DNA of 40,032 bases from an uncultured Clostridia bacterium (GCA_947629625.1 CANRES010000006.1:1-40032); one strand, 5' to 3'; shown: positions 8,089 to 20,800, counted from the stretch's first letter. Translations and numbers: made by a program. The notes: generated by a model from the letters alone, not told the origin.

Positions 8089-9981
8089 TTAAATTTTAAT
8101 TAAATTATATTCCATTTTTAATTCTTCTAAAATTTCTTGTTCTCTTTTTGTACATGTAAATATTAATATTTGTCTATTTTTTGTTTCTTCTATTAAATAT
8201 TTTAATATTTTTTCTAATCTTGTTTTATCATAGTATGCAAAGGCTTCGTCTAATATTATTGGCATTGTTTCTTCACTTATTTCTTCTACTAATGCTAATC
8301 TTAATGATAAGTATAATTGTTCTATTGTTCCTATGCTTAAATTTTCTGCTGATATGTAATTTCCGTTTTCTATTTCAACTATTAGTCCTTTTTCATCATT
8401 GAATTTTACATTTTTATATTTTCCTGATGTAATTTTATTTATATTTTCTGATAAATTTTTTGTAAATTTTGGTGTTACATTTTCCTTCATTTTTTGATAT
8501 GCAAGTTCTAAATATTCTTTTGCTAAATTTATGCTTTTACTTGTGTTTTTTAATTCTTCATATTTTTCTTCAATATTTGATAGTTCTTCTTCTAGTGAAG
8601 ATAAATTTTCTAATTTTGGTAAGATGTTTTCTTTTTCTATTTCTAATTTGTGTAATTCTAATTTTAAGTTATTTAATTTTGCTTGTTGATTATCGTATTC
8701 GCTTTCTATATTACTTTTTTGTAACATTTTATTTATTTCGTTTTCGTTATCTTTTGTTTTCATTTTTTCTATTTTTTCATTTGTTTCTTTTTTTATTTTT
8801 TCTTCTATTTGTTTTGTATTGTTTATATATTCTTCGTTATTATTTTGTAATATTTCTATTTCATTTTTTAATTGATTTATGTTTTGGTTTATTTGTTGTT
8901 CTCTTTGGTTAATTTCTTTTATTATATTTTTTCTATTTTTTTGAATTCTAATTATATTTATTAATAAAATTGAAATAAATATTATTCCTGAAATTATTGT
9001 GATTACGTTTGTTGTAAATTTCCATATTATTATTTCTAATATTAAAAATATAATTAATAAGATTAATGTTGTATAATTTTTTTTGTTTTTTGTTTTACTT
9101 TCTTTTTTATTTTTTTCTATTTCTAATTCATTTATTTTTTCTTGTATATTTTTTATTTTTTTATTATTTTCTTCTTCAATGTTTTTATTTATTTTTATTT
9201 TTTCTTTTTCTATATTTTCCGCTTCTTTTATTTTTTTAATATTTTTTATTATTTCTAATTCATTTTCACTTTTATTAATTTCTTCTATTATTCTTTTGTT
9301 TTCTTCCTCTATACTATATTTTTTATCTGCATATATTAATATTTCTTCTTTTTCGTTTTCTATTTCTTTTATTCTATTTTCTGCATTATTTATTGGTCTA
9401 TCTGAACTTCTTTCTGTTCCAACTTCTTCTAATAATTTTTTATTTAATTTATTTATTGTTTTATTAAATGATGTAGTATCTTCTCCTGTTCCTACGATGT
9501 TTGTTATTTTTTGTAATAATACATTTTGCTTTTTTTCATCTAGTTCTACTTCTCTTTGTTCTGCTACTATTGTAGATAAAAATAATTCTTCGTCTACTTT
9601 GGTTTGGTCATAGAAAAATTGATTTCCTTTTGTTTTATCTATGTTAAAGTTTTTGCTTATATCTTCTAATTTTTCATTATATATTTTTGGATTTTTTTTA
9701 TCAAATTCTCTAAATACTTCGTAGTTTTCTCCATTGTCTAAGGTATATTTTATTTTTCCTGAATATTCTCCATTATTCCATGACTTATATTTTTCGTAAT
9801 CTGTTATATTTTTTCCATTTTTATTTTTTGATGCTCCATAAAACATACTTTGTATGAATTTTAATATTGTTGTTTTTCCGCTTTCATTTTCTCCGTATAT
9901 TAAATTCAATTTTTTATTAAATTCTATTTCTTTATTTTCTAATTTTCCAAAGTTGTTTATTTTTATATTTTTTATTATCAT
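8089..9981 (-). CDS. YhaN/SbcC-like coiled-coil ATPase with a central membrane hairpin
   Basis: A 630-residue SMC/Rad50-type ABC ATPase. Walker A is YGENESGKTT near residue 35. Long coiled coils occupy the middle. The C-terminal lobe has LSIGTIEQLYLSLRLALVEE (signature) and MPIILDEAFAYYD (Walker B and D-loop). About residues 303-350 form two hydrophobic helices in the middle of the coiled coil, which suggests membrane anchoring at the coil apex, where Rad50 proteins carry a zinc hook. Its start codon directly abuts the stop of the phosphoesterase gene, so the two are coupled. By analogy with SbcCD/YhaON it is the ATPase of a nuclease complex. YhaN is the nearer relative because of the shortened coil. 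Confidence 0.85.
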   Translation of the reverse strand: MIIKNIKINNFGKLENKEIEFNKKLNLIYGENESGKTTILKFIQSMFYGASKNKNGKNITDYEKYKSWNNGEYSGKIKYTLDNGENYEVFREFDKKNPKIYNEKLEDISKNFNIDKTKGNQFFYDQTKVDEELFLSTIVAEQREVELDEKKQNVLLQKITNIVGTGEDTTSFNKTINKLNKKLLEEVGTERSSDRPINNAENRIKEIENEKEEILIYADKKYSIEEENKRIIEEINKSENELEIIKNIKKIKEAENIEKEKIKINKNIEEENNKKIKNIQEKINELEIEKNKKESKTKNKKNYTTLILLIIFLILEIIIWKFTTNVITIISGIIFISILLINIIRIQKNRKNIIKEINQREQQINQNINQLKNEIEILQNNNEEYINNTKQIEEKIKKETNEKIEKMKTKDNENEINKMLQKSNIESEYDNQQAKLNNLKLELHKLEIEKENILPKLENLSSLEEELSNIEEKYEELKNTSKSINLAKEYLELAYQKMKENVTPKFTKNLSENINKITSGKYKNVKFNDEKGLIVEIENGNYISAENLSIGTIEQLYLSLRLALVEEISEETMPIILDEAFAYYDKTRLEKILKYLIEETKNRQILIFTCTKREQEILEELKMEYNLIKI

Positions 9982-11052
9982 TTACATCGCCTCTAATCCT
10001 ATTTCTATTGCTTTTTCAATTATTTTTTTTTCTTCGGGATTTTGTTTTATCTTTTCTAATAATTCTTTTACAAATATTCCTTTTAAACTATTTTCTTCTG
10101 CTATTTTTTCTAAGTCATATTTTATTTTGGTTTTATCTTTTATTTTTATTATATTTTTATTTTGTATATATTTTATTATATTGTTTACATTTATTTCAAA
10201 TTGTCTATTTCCTGTTAATATTATTTTATAATATTTATTTTCTTCTGTTTTTATTTCGTTTATTTTTTCTATTAATTCTTCTTCTGTTAAAATTTCTGTT
10301 ATATCTATTTCATATTCTACAAATTCTTTTTCGTCTATTGGTACGAATTCTATATTTAATTTTTTTGTGTCTTCTTTAATTTCACCAACTATCATCCCAT
10401 GATTACCTAATTCGTCAAATCCTAATGATATTGTTGAACCCGGATAAATTATTTTTTGTTCTTCTTTATAGTTGGTTTTATGTATATGACCTAATGCAAT
10501 ATAGTCAAATTTTAAATTTTCTAATTCGTTTTTATTCATTGGATTATATTCTAAATCTTCTGTTGTTCCGCCTTCTAGGCTTCCATGTGTTATTAATATA
10601 TTTATTTTTTCTGGATTTTCTATTTGAATTTTTGAATATTCTGATGCTTTCATATAAAAGTTATCAAAGCCAAAACCGTATATGTCTACATTGTTTTCGC
10701 TTATTTTTTCTATATTTGATTTAAATATGTGTACATTTTTGTTCCAATTAAATTTGTTATAATAAGAATTTTGTAAATATGGGTCGTGATTTCCTGGTGT
10801 TATATATATTTTTGTATTTGGTATTTCACTAAATAAATTATTTATGTATTCTATTGTACTTTGTTTTACATATTCGTGTTCATAAAGGTCTCCACTTATA
10901 AATAGATATTCTATTTTGTTTTCTTTTATATATTCTATTATTTTTTTTAGTGCTTTTCTTTGGTCTAGTCTTCTTAAATTTCCTAGTTCGTTTTTGTTTA
11001 AGGTTGTAAATGGCACGTCAAAGTGCATGTCTGCTATATGTACAAATTTCAT
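9982..11052 (-). CDS. SbcD/YhaO-like metallophosphoesterase (DNA exonuclease family)
   Basis: A 356-residue calcineurin-type phosphoesterase of the Mre11/SbcD class. Metal-ligand motifs appear in order: HIADMHFD at the N-terminus, ISGDLYEHE, PGNHDPY, ITHGSLEG and LGHIHK. The C-terminal part is lysine/glutamate-rich and would contact the ATPase coiled coil. Partner: the YhaN/SbcC-like gene, which starts at the base after this stop codon. The likely role is processing of DNA ends or hairpins, inferred from the family. The CTCC/GGAG site before the ATG is good. Confidence 0.88.
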   Translation of the reverse strand: MKFVHIADMHFDVPFTTLNKNELGNLRRLDQRKALKKIIEYIKENKIEYLFISGDLYEHEYVKQSTIEYINNLFSEIPNTKIYITPGNHDPYLQNSYYNKFNWNKNVHIFKSNIEKISENNVDIYGFGFDNFYMKASEYSKIQIENPEKINILITHGSLEGGTTEDLEYNPMNKNELENLKFDYIALGHIHKTNYKEEQKIIYPGSTISLGFDELGNHGMIVGEIKEDTKKLNIEFVPIDEKEFVEYEIDITEILTEEELIEKINEIKTEENKYYKIILTGNRQFEINVNNIIKYIQNKNIIKIKDKTKIKYDLEKIAEENSLKGIFVKELLEKIKQNPEEKKIIEKAIEIGLEAM

Positions 11053-11076
11053 ATTTTTCTCCTTGTTTTTGTTATT

Positions 11077-11592
11077 TTAATTGTTTTTTATTTCTTGTAT
11101 TGTTTCGTTTTGTTGCATTTCTTCACTCATAAAGTCATACACTCTTTTATCTTGTTTCATTGCGGCTATGGCAATTTCAGGGTTTTCCCTTAGTTTTTTA
11201 CTTGCATATTTATATATTAATCCTTTATTTGTTACTGCATTTAATACTACTTCATAGTCGTTTCTAAGTTCTTGTGATGCATAGTATAGGGCTTGTCCGT
11301 CTTTTTTTACTCCTTCTAATACTATTTCTCTATCTGATTGTAGTCTTTCACTTGCATAGCATATTGTCCATGCTGCTTTTTTTACTGCTTCTAATACGAT
11401 TTGCCTATTATCTCTTGTTTCTTTTCCTGCAAATTCTAAGGCTTCTCCATCATTTTTTACCGCTTCTAATACTACTTCTTCATTATCTCTTAGTTCTTGA
11501 CTTGCATATTCTAATAGTTTTCCGTTTTCTTTTACGGCTTCTAAGATTATTTCTTTGTTATTTGCTTGTTTTTTTAATTCTTCTATTTCCAT
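11077..11592 (-). CDS. DUF4116 repeat protein
   Basis: A 171-residue protein made of about six helical repeats of 24-25 residues, each with the pattern (I/V)VLEAVKxDGxALxYASxELRDN. This is the DUF4116 repeat, often found in several copies in bacteria and large viruses. Its function is unknown; an alpha-solenoid protein-protein interaction role is only an inference. There is no signal peptide or membrane segment. It is the first gene of the operon with the SbcD/YhaN-like pair, 24 bases upstream of it, so a link to that complex is possible. Confidence 0.85.
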   Translation of the reverse strand: MEIEELKKQANNKEIILEAVKENGKLLEYASQELRDNEEVVLEAVKNDGEALEFAGKETRDNRQIVLEAVKKAAWTICYASERLQSDREIVLEGVKKDGQALYYASQELRNDYEVVLNAVTNKGLIYKYASKKLRENPEIAIAAMKQDKRVYDFMSEEMQQNETIQEIKNN

Positions 11593-11623
11593 AGTTTCCT
11601 CTTATTTTATTTTTATTGTTAAT

Positions 11624-11652
11624 ATTATAAATTATTTATTTTTTATTTGCAA
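11624..11652 (-). promoter_or_regulatory. Promoter of the DUF4116-phosphoesterase-ATPase operon
   Basis: On the minus strand, TTGCAA (11652-11647) and TATAAT (11629-11624) are separated by 17 bases, about 30 bases before the DUF4116 start codon. Confidence 0.6.
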
Positions 11653-11704
11653 TAATTTTACGATAAATTATATTTTAATTGTAACAACACCATTCTATTT
11701 TATG

Positions 11705-11723
11705 TTTGTCGTTTTTTGTCGAT
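11705..11723 (+). promoter_or_regulatory. Two tandem Spo0A-box-like repeats upstream of the NRPS
   Basis: TTTGTCGTT (11705-11713) and TTTGTCGAT (11715-11723) are direct repeats spaced exactly 10 bases, one helical turn. Both resemble the Spo0A box (TTGTCGAA): the second matches 7 of 8 positions, the first 6 of 8. They lie about 30-45 bases upstream of the -35 element of the NRPS promoter. Confidence 0.35.
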
Positions 11724-11751
11724 ATTTTTTCTATTATTTTTCTAAAAAAAT

Positions 11752-11780
11752 TTGCATTTTTTTACATATAAGTATATAAT
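11752..11780 (+). promoter_or_regulatory. Promoter of the NRPS-histidine kinase operon
   Basis: TTGCAT (11752-11757) and a perfect TATAAT (11775-11780) are separated by 17 bases. The expected transcript start is about 25 bases before the NRPS ATG, which has GAGG at 11801-11804. Confidence 0.7.
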
Positions 11781-11812
11781 GTTCATATATTTATATACAA
11801 GAGGTTTAAAAT

Positions 11813-14800
11813 ATGAAAAAGATGTTTAACTTAACTGCTCCACAAAATTCAATATGGCTTACGGAACAATATTATAACAACACAAATATTAACAACATCT
11901 GTGGTTCTGTAACTATTTCTACAAAAGTTGATTTTGATAAACTTAATGATGCAATTAATATATTTGTAAAAAATGCAGATAGTTTTAGAATTAAACTTTT
12001 TATGGATAATACTGTTGTAAAACAATATATAAGCGATTTTGTTGAATTTAATTGCGAAGTTATTAATGTTAACTCAGACGAAGATGTAAAATCATTAGAA
12101 AAAAGAGTTGCAAGTGTTCCATTTAATTTAACAAAAGATTTATTATTTAATTTTAAATTATTTAAGTTTCCAAATGGAACAGGAGGCTTTATTTTTGATG
12201 CTCATCATATTATTTCTGATTCTTGGACACTTGGTATTGCAGTTAATGAAATTATAAAAATTTACTCTTGTTTATTAAAAAATGAAGAAGTTGATTGCTC
12301 TAATATTTTTTCTTATACAGATTATATTGCTTCTGAAAGCGATTATTTAAAAAGTGATAAATTTTTAAAAGATAAAGAATATTGGGATAATATATATTCT
12401 ACTATACCTGAAATTGCTTCTATTCCAAGTGTTAATACAGACGAATTAAAAAATATATCTACTAATGCTAATAGAGAATTGGTTAGTATTGATAATGATT
12501 TATTAAAATCTATAAATAGTTTTTGTACAGAAAATAAGGTTTCTGTATATAACTTTTTTATGGCTATTTTTTCAATTTATATAAATAAGATATCTAATTT
12601 AGACGATTTTGTAATTGGTACCCCTATTTTAAATAGGGCTAATTTTAAAGAAAAACATACTCCTGGTATGTTTATTAATACTATTCCTTTACGTATTTCA
12701 TTAGATAATAACATTTCTTTTAAAAATATTGTTTCAAATATTGCTACAAATTCTATGGGAATGTTAAGACATCAAAAATATTCTTATCAATATATTATAG
12801 AAAATTTAAGAAAAATAGATTCTAGTTTACCTAATTTATATAACATTATGATTTCTTATCAAGTTACTAAAACATTAGATAATATTGATGTAGTTCCTCA
12901 TAATACTAGATGGACTTTTAATGGCACTATTGCTGATGATTTAGAGATTCATTTATTTGATTTTAATGATGCTTCTGGTTTAAATATTGCTTATGATTAT
13001 ATATGTGATAAATATTCTAAAACTGATATTGTTAATATTCATAAGCGTATTTTACATATTATTAATCAAATTATTGATAATAATGAAATTTGTTTAAAGG
13101 ATATTGAAATTATTACTCCTGATGAGAAAAATAAAATTTTATATGATTTTAATAATACAAAGGTAGATTACCCTAAAGATAAAACTGTTGTAGATTTATT
13201 TGAAGAACAAGTTGCAAGAACTCCTAATAATATTGCAGTTGTTTTTGAAGATAAGAAATTAACTTATAAAGAATTAAATGAAAAGGCAAATGGGTTAGCG
13301 CATTATTTATTAGATAATGGTGTTACACCTAATGATATTGTGGCTATTATGGTTAATCGTTCACTAGAAATGATTATTGGTATTTTGGCTATTTTAAAAT
13401 GTGGTGGAGCATATTTACCTATTGACCCTAAATTTCCAATAGATAGAATTTCATATATGTTACAAGATAGTAATTGTAAAACTATTTTACTAAATAATAA
13501 TACATTTAATTTAATTAATAAAGATTTTAAAAAAGTTAATATTGATTTATCTTCAAAAATATATAATAATAATAAATCTCAAAATATAAATACACAAATA
13601 TCCATTAATAACTTAATATATTTAATATATACTTCTGGCTCAACAGGAAAACCAAAAGGTGTTTTAATTACGCATAAAAATATATTAAATTTTATTTACG
13701 GAACTAAAGCCATTATTAATTTTAATAATAAAACAATGGTTTCTTTAACAACTATTTGTTTTGATATTTTTGCATTAGAATTATGGTGTTCTTTAACAAG
13801 TGGAATTAAATTAGTAATTGCAAATGAAGAAGAACAAAGTAATTCTTACTATTTGAATAAACTAGTTTCAAAAAATAATGTAAATATGATTCAAACAACC
13901 CCTTCAAGATATACTGCCTTAATAAATGATAAAAACAATTTATCTTATTTTAATTCTTTGACAGATATAATGATAGGTGGAGAACCTGTACCTTCTAAAT
14001 TATTAGAAAATTTAAAAGAAATTAGTAATGCTAAGATATATAATATGTATGGTCCAACAGAGACAACTGTATGGTCTACAATAAAAGATTTATCAAATGA
14101 CAATGAAATTACTGTTGGAAAACCTATTGCTAATACAACTTGCTATATTTTAGATAAAAATATGAATTTACTTCCACCACTTGTTGCTGGTGAACTTTAT
14201 ATAGGTGGAGATGGTGTTTCTAATGGTTATAAAAATAGAGAAGACTTAACAAATGAAAAATTTATTAATTCTCCTTTTAAAGCAAATGAAATTATATATA
14301 ACACTAATGATTTAGCATATTTTAAACCAAACGGAGAAATTGTGCACTTAGGAAGAACTGATTTTGAATTAAAAATAAATGGATATAGAATAGATCTTTT
14401 TGATATAGAAAAAAATATTTTAAATAACTCTAATATTACAAATTGCGTTGTAATGCCAATTAATTTAGAAAATAATAAAAAAATTCTTTGTGCTTATATA
14501 ACAAGTAATGTAAAAATTGATATTAAAAATTTAAAAAATGATTTATTAAAAGTTTTACCAAAATATATGATTCCAACTCGTTTTATTCAAATTGATAAAA
14601 TGCCATTTACTCCAAATGGAAAAATAGATAGAAATGCATTACAAAAAATAAATGTAAATACCACAAATGATATAGATATTCCTATGGAATATAATGATTT
14701 AACAAAAAAAATTGTAAATATTATTTATAATAAATTTCAAATTAATAATATTAATATTAATGATAATTTATTTGAAATAGGTTTAGATTCTCTAAGTATT

Positions 14801-17800
14801 ATACTACTATCAACATTTTTATCAAATGAATTTAAAATTAATATTACTATAAAAGATTTAATTGAATGTAATTCTATTATGGAATTGGCAGATATAGTTT
14901 CAAATAAATCTAATGAAACTAATAAAGATATAATTGAAAAAACAGAGCAACAAGAATATTATCCAGTATCTTCTGCTCAAAGAAGAATGTACTATGCTTC
15001 TAGTTTAGATGGAAATAATTCTTTGTTATATAACATTGCGGGTGGAGCAATTTTAAATAAAATGCCTGATGTTAAAAAATTAGAAAAATGTATTAATATT
15101 TTAATTAAAAGACATGAATCTTTACATACATATTTTGACATAGTTGATGGTAATATTGTACAAAAAATACTAGATAATTTTGATTTTAAATTAGAGGTTG
15201 TAAACTCTAATATTACTGATGTTGATGCTTTATTTAATAATTTTGTTAAACCATTTAATTTAAACAAAGCACCTTTATTTGATGTAAAATTAATTAATTT
15301 TGATAACAAAGTATTTTTATTATTTAATATGCACCATATTATTAGTGATGGTACTTCTGTTTCAATTTTTATTGAAGAACTTTGTAAGTTATACAATACT
15401 GATACTGAATTACCTGAACTTAATATTAGTTATAAAGATTTTGCCGTTTGGGAAAATAAAAAAATAAATTCCAATGAATTTAATAGTGATAAAGAATTTT
15501 GGGTTAATCAATTTAATGATGAAATACCTTTATTAAATATGCCTACAAACTTTTCAAGACCTACCGTTCAAAGTTTTGAAGGTGATAATGTTTATTCTAC
15601 AATTAATAAAGAATTAACTTTAAAATTAAATGAATTATCAAAAGAACTTCAAATTACACCTTATATGCTACTTTTAAGCATTTATTATATACTTTTATAT
15701 AAATATACAGGCCAAGAAGATATTATAGTTGGCTCACCTATTGTTGGTAGAGATAATTCACAAGTTTCTAATATAATTGGTATGTTTGTAAATTCATTGG
15801 CTTTAAGAAATAAAATAGATACTTCTTTATCTTTCAAGGAATTTACAAATATTATTAAAGAAAATTGTTTAAAAGCATTTGAACATCAAGCATATCCTTT
15901 CGACGAATTAGTTAATGCTTTAAATATTAAAAGAGATACAAGTAGAAATCCTTTATTTGATACAATGTTTATTTATCAAAATAATGGTAATGCTACTTTA
16001 TCTTTCAATGGTATAAATTCTAAAACTTATGTACCAAAAAGTAATATTTCAAAATTTGATTTATCAATTGAAATTGTACCTGAAAATAGCGAATTAAATT
16101 TACGTTTTGAATATTGTACAAAACTTTTTGAAAAGAAATTTATAACTGAACTTTCAAATCATTATTTGAATATTTTACAAATTATTTTAAATAATAATGA
16201 TATTAAAATTGCTGATATAGATATGCTTTCAAAAGAAGAAAGAAATAAAATTTTATTTGATTTTAATAATACAAAAGTTGATTATCCAAAGGATAAAACT
16301 GTTGTAGATTTATTTGAAGAACAAGTTGCAAGAACGCCTAATAATATTGCAGTTGTTTTTGAGGATAAGAAATTATCTTATAAAGAATTAAATGAAAAGG
16401 CAAATCAATTAGCATATTATTTAAATAAAAATGTAAATGAAAATAATGTTATTGGTATTATGTTAGAGCGTTCTTTTGAAACTATTATTTGTATGTTAGC
16501 AGTTTTAAAATCTAACAATGCCTACATGTTAATTGATACTGGTCTTCCAGAAGATAGAATTTTATATATGCTAAATAATGCTAATTCTCCTTTATTAATT
16601 ACAAATACTAAGGTAAATAATGTTAGTTTTGAAAATAAATTATTTATTGACAGTGAAGATTTTAGCAAATTTAATAATGATAACTTAAAATTAAATTATA
16701 ATATAAATAATAATTTATCTGTAGTTTATACATCTGGCTCAACTGGCTTACCAAAAGGAGTTTTACTAAATCAAAAAGGAATGATTAATTTAATTTATAG
16801 TTATAGAGATTTTATAGATATAAAACATTTTAGTAACTTTTTAAGTATTTGTTCTATTTCTTTTGATATGTTTGGTGTTGAAGTTTATATACCTTTATTA
16901 AATAATAAAACTTTAATTTTAGCAAATGAAGAAGAACATAAAGACCCTATGTCTATAAGTAAATTAATTCAAATAAATAATGTAGATTTTATGATGATTA
17001 CTCCTTCAAAAATTGAATTATTATTAACTAATGATTATACATGTAAAAGTTTAAAAATATTAAAAAGTATACAATTAGGGGGAGAAACATTAAATTCTAA
17101 CTTATTTGAACAATTAAGGAAATATACCAATGCACAAATTTGTAATGAATATGGTCCTTCTGAAATTACTTCTTGTTGTACTTATAAAGAAATTGTATCT
17201 TCACAAAATATTAACATTGGAAAGCCTATTAGTAATGTTCAAATATATATACTTAATAAAGATATGAATCTATGCCCTATTGGTATTGAAGGAGAAATTT
17301 GTGTTAGTGGTAATGGTGTTTCTAACGGATATATTAATAATAAAGTAGCAACTGATAAAGTATTTGTTCAAAATTCATTTGGAAATGGTTTATTATATAA
17401 AACTGGAGATATTGGAAAATATGATTCTAATGGGGATATAGAATATATTGGTAGAAAAGATTTTCAAGTTAAATTAAGAGGTTTAAGAATTGAATTATCT
17501 GAAATTGAAAAACAATTTTTAAATATTCCTAATATTAAAAATTGTGCGGTTATTTATAAAAATGAGCCTAATAACAATTCATATTTAGTAGCTTTCTTTA
17601 CGGCTACAAGCAATATAGAAATTCAAGAAATTAGAGAAGAATTATCTAAACATTTACCATTATATATGGTGCCTAAATATATTATTAAATTAGATAATAT
17701 GCCTATTACTAGAAACGGAAAAATAGATTTAAACAAATTAAAAGAATATCAAATTTCAGCTTATGAAACATCACATTATGTAGCACCTGAAACTGAACTA

Positions 17801-20800
17801 CAAAAAATATTCTGTGATACATGGGAACAATTATTAAATACAAGAGTTGGTATTAATGACGATGTTTTTGAATTAGGTGCAGATTCACTTCTTGCTATTA
17901 AATTTAAAGTTGAAATGCTTTCTAAAAATATTGATGTACAATATGCGGATATTTTTAAATTTCCTACTGTTAAAAAATTCTGTGAAAATAATTTAGCACC
18001 TTTAAATAAAGGAGAACATATTATTACAAAAGCAGAAAAACAAGAATATTATCCAGTATCTTCTGCACAAAAAAGAATGTACTATGCTTCTAGTTTAGAT
18101 GACAACAATTCTTTGTTATATAACATTGCAGGTGGAACAATTTTAAATAAAATGCCTGATGTTAAAAAATTAGAAAAATGTATTAATACTTTAATAAAAA
18201 GACATGAATCTTTACGTACATATTTTGATATAGTTGATGGTAATATAGTACAAAAAATATTAGATAATTTTAATTTTAAATTAGAAGTTGTAAACTCTAA
18301 TATTACTGATGTTGATGCTTTATTTTATAAATATATTAAACCATTTAATTTAAATAAAGCACCTTTATTTGATTTAAAATTAATTAATTTTGATAACAAA
18401 GTATTTTTATTATTTAATATGCACCATATTATTAGTGATGGTACTTCTTTTTCAATTTTTATTAACGAACTTTGTGAGTTATATAACAATGATACTGAAT
18501 TACCTGAGCTTAATATTAGTTATAAAGATTTTGCAGTTTGGGAAAATCAAAAAATAAATTCTAATGAATTTAATAATGATAAAGAATTTTGGGTTAATCA
18601 ATTTAATGATGAAATACCTTTATTAAATATGCCTACAAACTTTTCAAGACCTACCGTTCAAAGTTTTGAAGGTGATAATGTTTATTCTACAATTAATAAA
18701 GAATTAACTTTAAAATTAAATGAATTATCAAAAGAACTTCAAATTACACCTTATATGCTACTTTTAAGCATTTATTATATACTTTTATATAAATATACAG
18801 GCCAAGAAGATATTATAGTTGGCTCACCTATTGTTGGTAGAGATAATTCACAAGTTTCTAATATAATTGGTATGTTTGTAAATTCATTGGCTTTAAGAAA
18901 TAAAATAGATACTTCTTTATCTTTCAAGGAATTTACAAATATTATTAAAGAAAATTGTTTAAAAGCATTTGAACATCAAGCATATCCTTTCGACGAATTA
19001 GTTAATACTTTAAATATAAAAAGAGATACAAGCAGAAATCCTTTATTTGATACAATGTTTATTTATCAAAATAATGGTAATGCTACTCTATCTTTTAATG
19101 GTATAAATTCTAAAACTTATGTACCAAAAAGTAATATTTCAAAATTTGATTTATCACTTGAAATTGTACCTGAAAATAGCGAATTAAATTTACGTTTTGA
19201 ATATTGTACAAAACTTTTTGAAAAGGAATTTATAACTAGTCTTTCAAATCATTATTTGAATATTTTACAAGTTATTTTAAATAATAATGATATTAAAATT
19301 GCTGATATAGATATGCTTTCAAAAGAAGAAAGAAATAAAATTTTATATGATTTTAATAACACAAAGGTAGATTATCCAAAGGATAAAACTGTTGTAGATT
19401 TATTTGAAGAACAAGTTAAAAATAACCCTAATAATATTGCAGTTGTTTTTGAAGATAAAAAATTAACTTATAAAGAATTAAATGAAAAGGCAAATGGGTT
19501 AGCACATTATTTAAATAAAAATGTAAATGAAAATAATGTTATCGGTATTATGTTAGAACGTTCTTTTGAAACTATTATTTGTATGTTAGCAGTTTTAAAA
19601 TCTAACAATGCCTACATGTTAATTGATACTGGTCTTCCAGAAGATAGAATTTTATATATGCTAAATAATGCTAATTCTCCTTTATTAATTACAAATACTA
19701 AGGTAAATAATGTTAGTTTTGAAAATAAATTATTTATTGATAACGAAGATTTTAGTAAATTTGATAAAGATAATTTAAAATTAAATTATAATATAAATAA
19801 TACTTTTTGCATTATTTATACATCTGGTTCAACTGGTACTCCAAAAGGTGTTGAACTTAAAAATAATGGTGTTGTAAATCTTGTATTAAGTTATAGAATT
19901 AATTTAAATACAGATATATGTAATAATTTCATAAGTATTAGTACAGTTGCTTTCGATATGTTTATTGTAGAAACATTTGTGCCTTTATTATCAGGTAAAA
20001 CTATAATACTATCAAATGTAGAAGAACAAAAAATTCCAACATATATAAGTAATTTAATTATTAAATACAATGTAGATTTCATATTAACTACACCATCAAG
20101 AATTGATTTACTTTTAATTAATGAAGATACAAGAATTTGTTTAGAAAAATTAAAAATTATACAATTGGGTGGAGAAAATTTTACCACTAATTTATATGAA
20201 AAATTAAAAAATTATACTAATGCAAATATATATAATGGTTATGGTCCTAGTGAAATTACCGCTTGTTGTTCAAATAAAAAAGTAACAACTAATAAAATTA
20301 ATATTGGTAAACCAAATTGCAATACTCAAATTTATATACTTAATAAAGATATGAATTTATGTCCTATTGGTATTGAAGGAGAAATTTGTATTAGTGGTAA
20401 TGGTCTTGCAAAAGGTTATATTAATAATAAAGTAGCAACTAATAAAGTATTTGTTCAAAATCCGTTTGGAAATGGTTTATTATATAAAACTGGAGATATT
20501 GGAAAATATAATTCTAATGGAGATATAGAATATATTGGCAGAAAAGATTTTCAAGTTAAATTAAGAGGTTTAAGAATTGAATTATCTGAAATTGAAAAAC
20601 AATTTTTAAATATTCCTAATATTAAAAATTGTGCTGTTATTTATAAAAATGAGCCTAATAACAATTCTTATTTAGTAGCTTTCTTTACGGCTACAAGCAA
20701 TATAGAGATTCAAGAAATAAGAGAAGAATTATCTAAACATTTACCATTATATATGGTGCCTAAATATATTATAAAATTAAATAATATGCCTATTACTAGA

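Noticed and set aside
11077-11592. The DUF4116 gene as a CRISPR-like or tandem DNA repeat
   Set aside because: The periodicity is at the protein level (24-25 residues) with diverged codons, and there are no identical DNA repeats or spacers.
14992-15396. A 134-residue minus-strand frame inside the NRPS
   Set aside because: It is antisense to the second condensation domain, which is unambiguous on the plus strand, and shows no recognisable domain.
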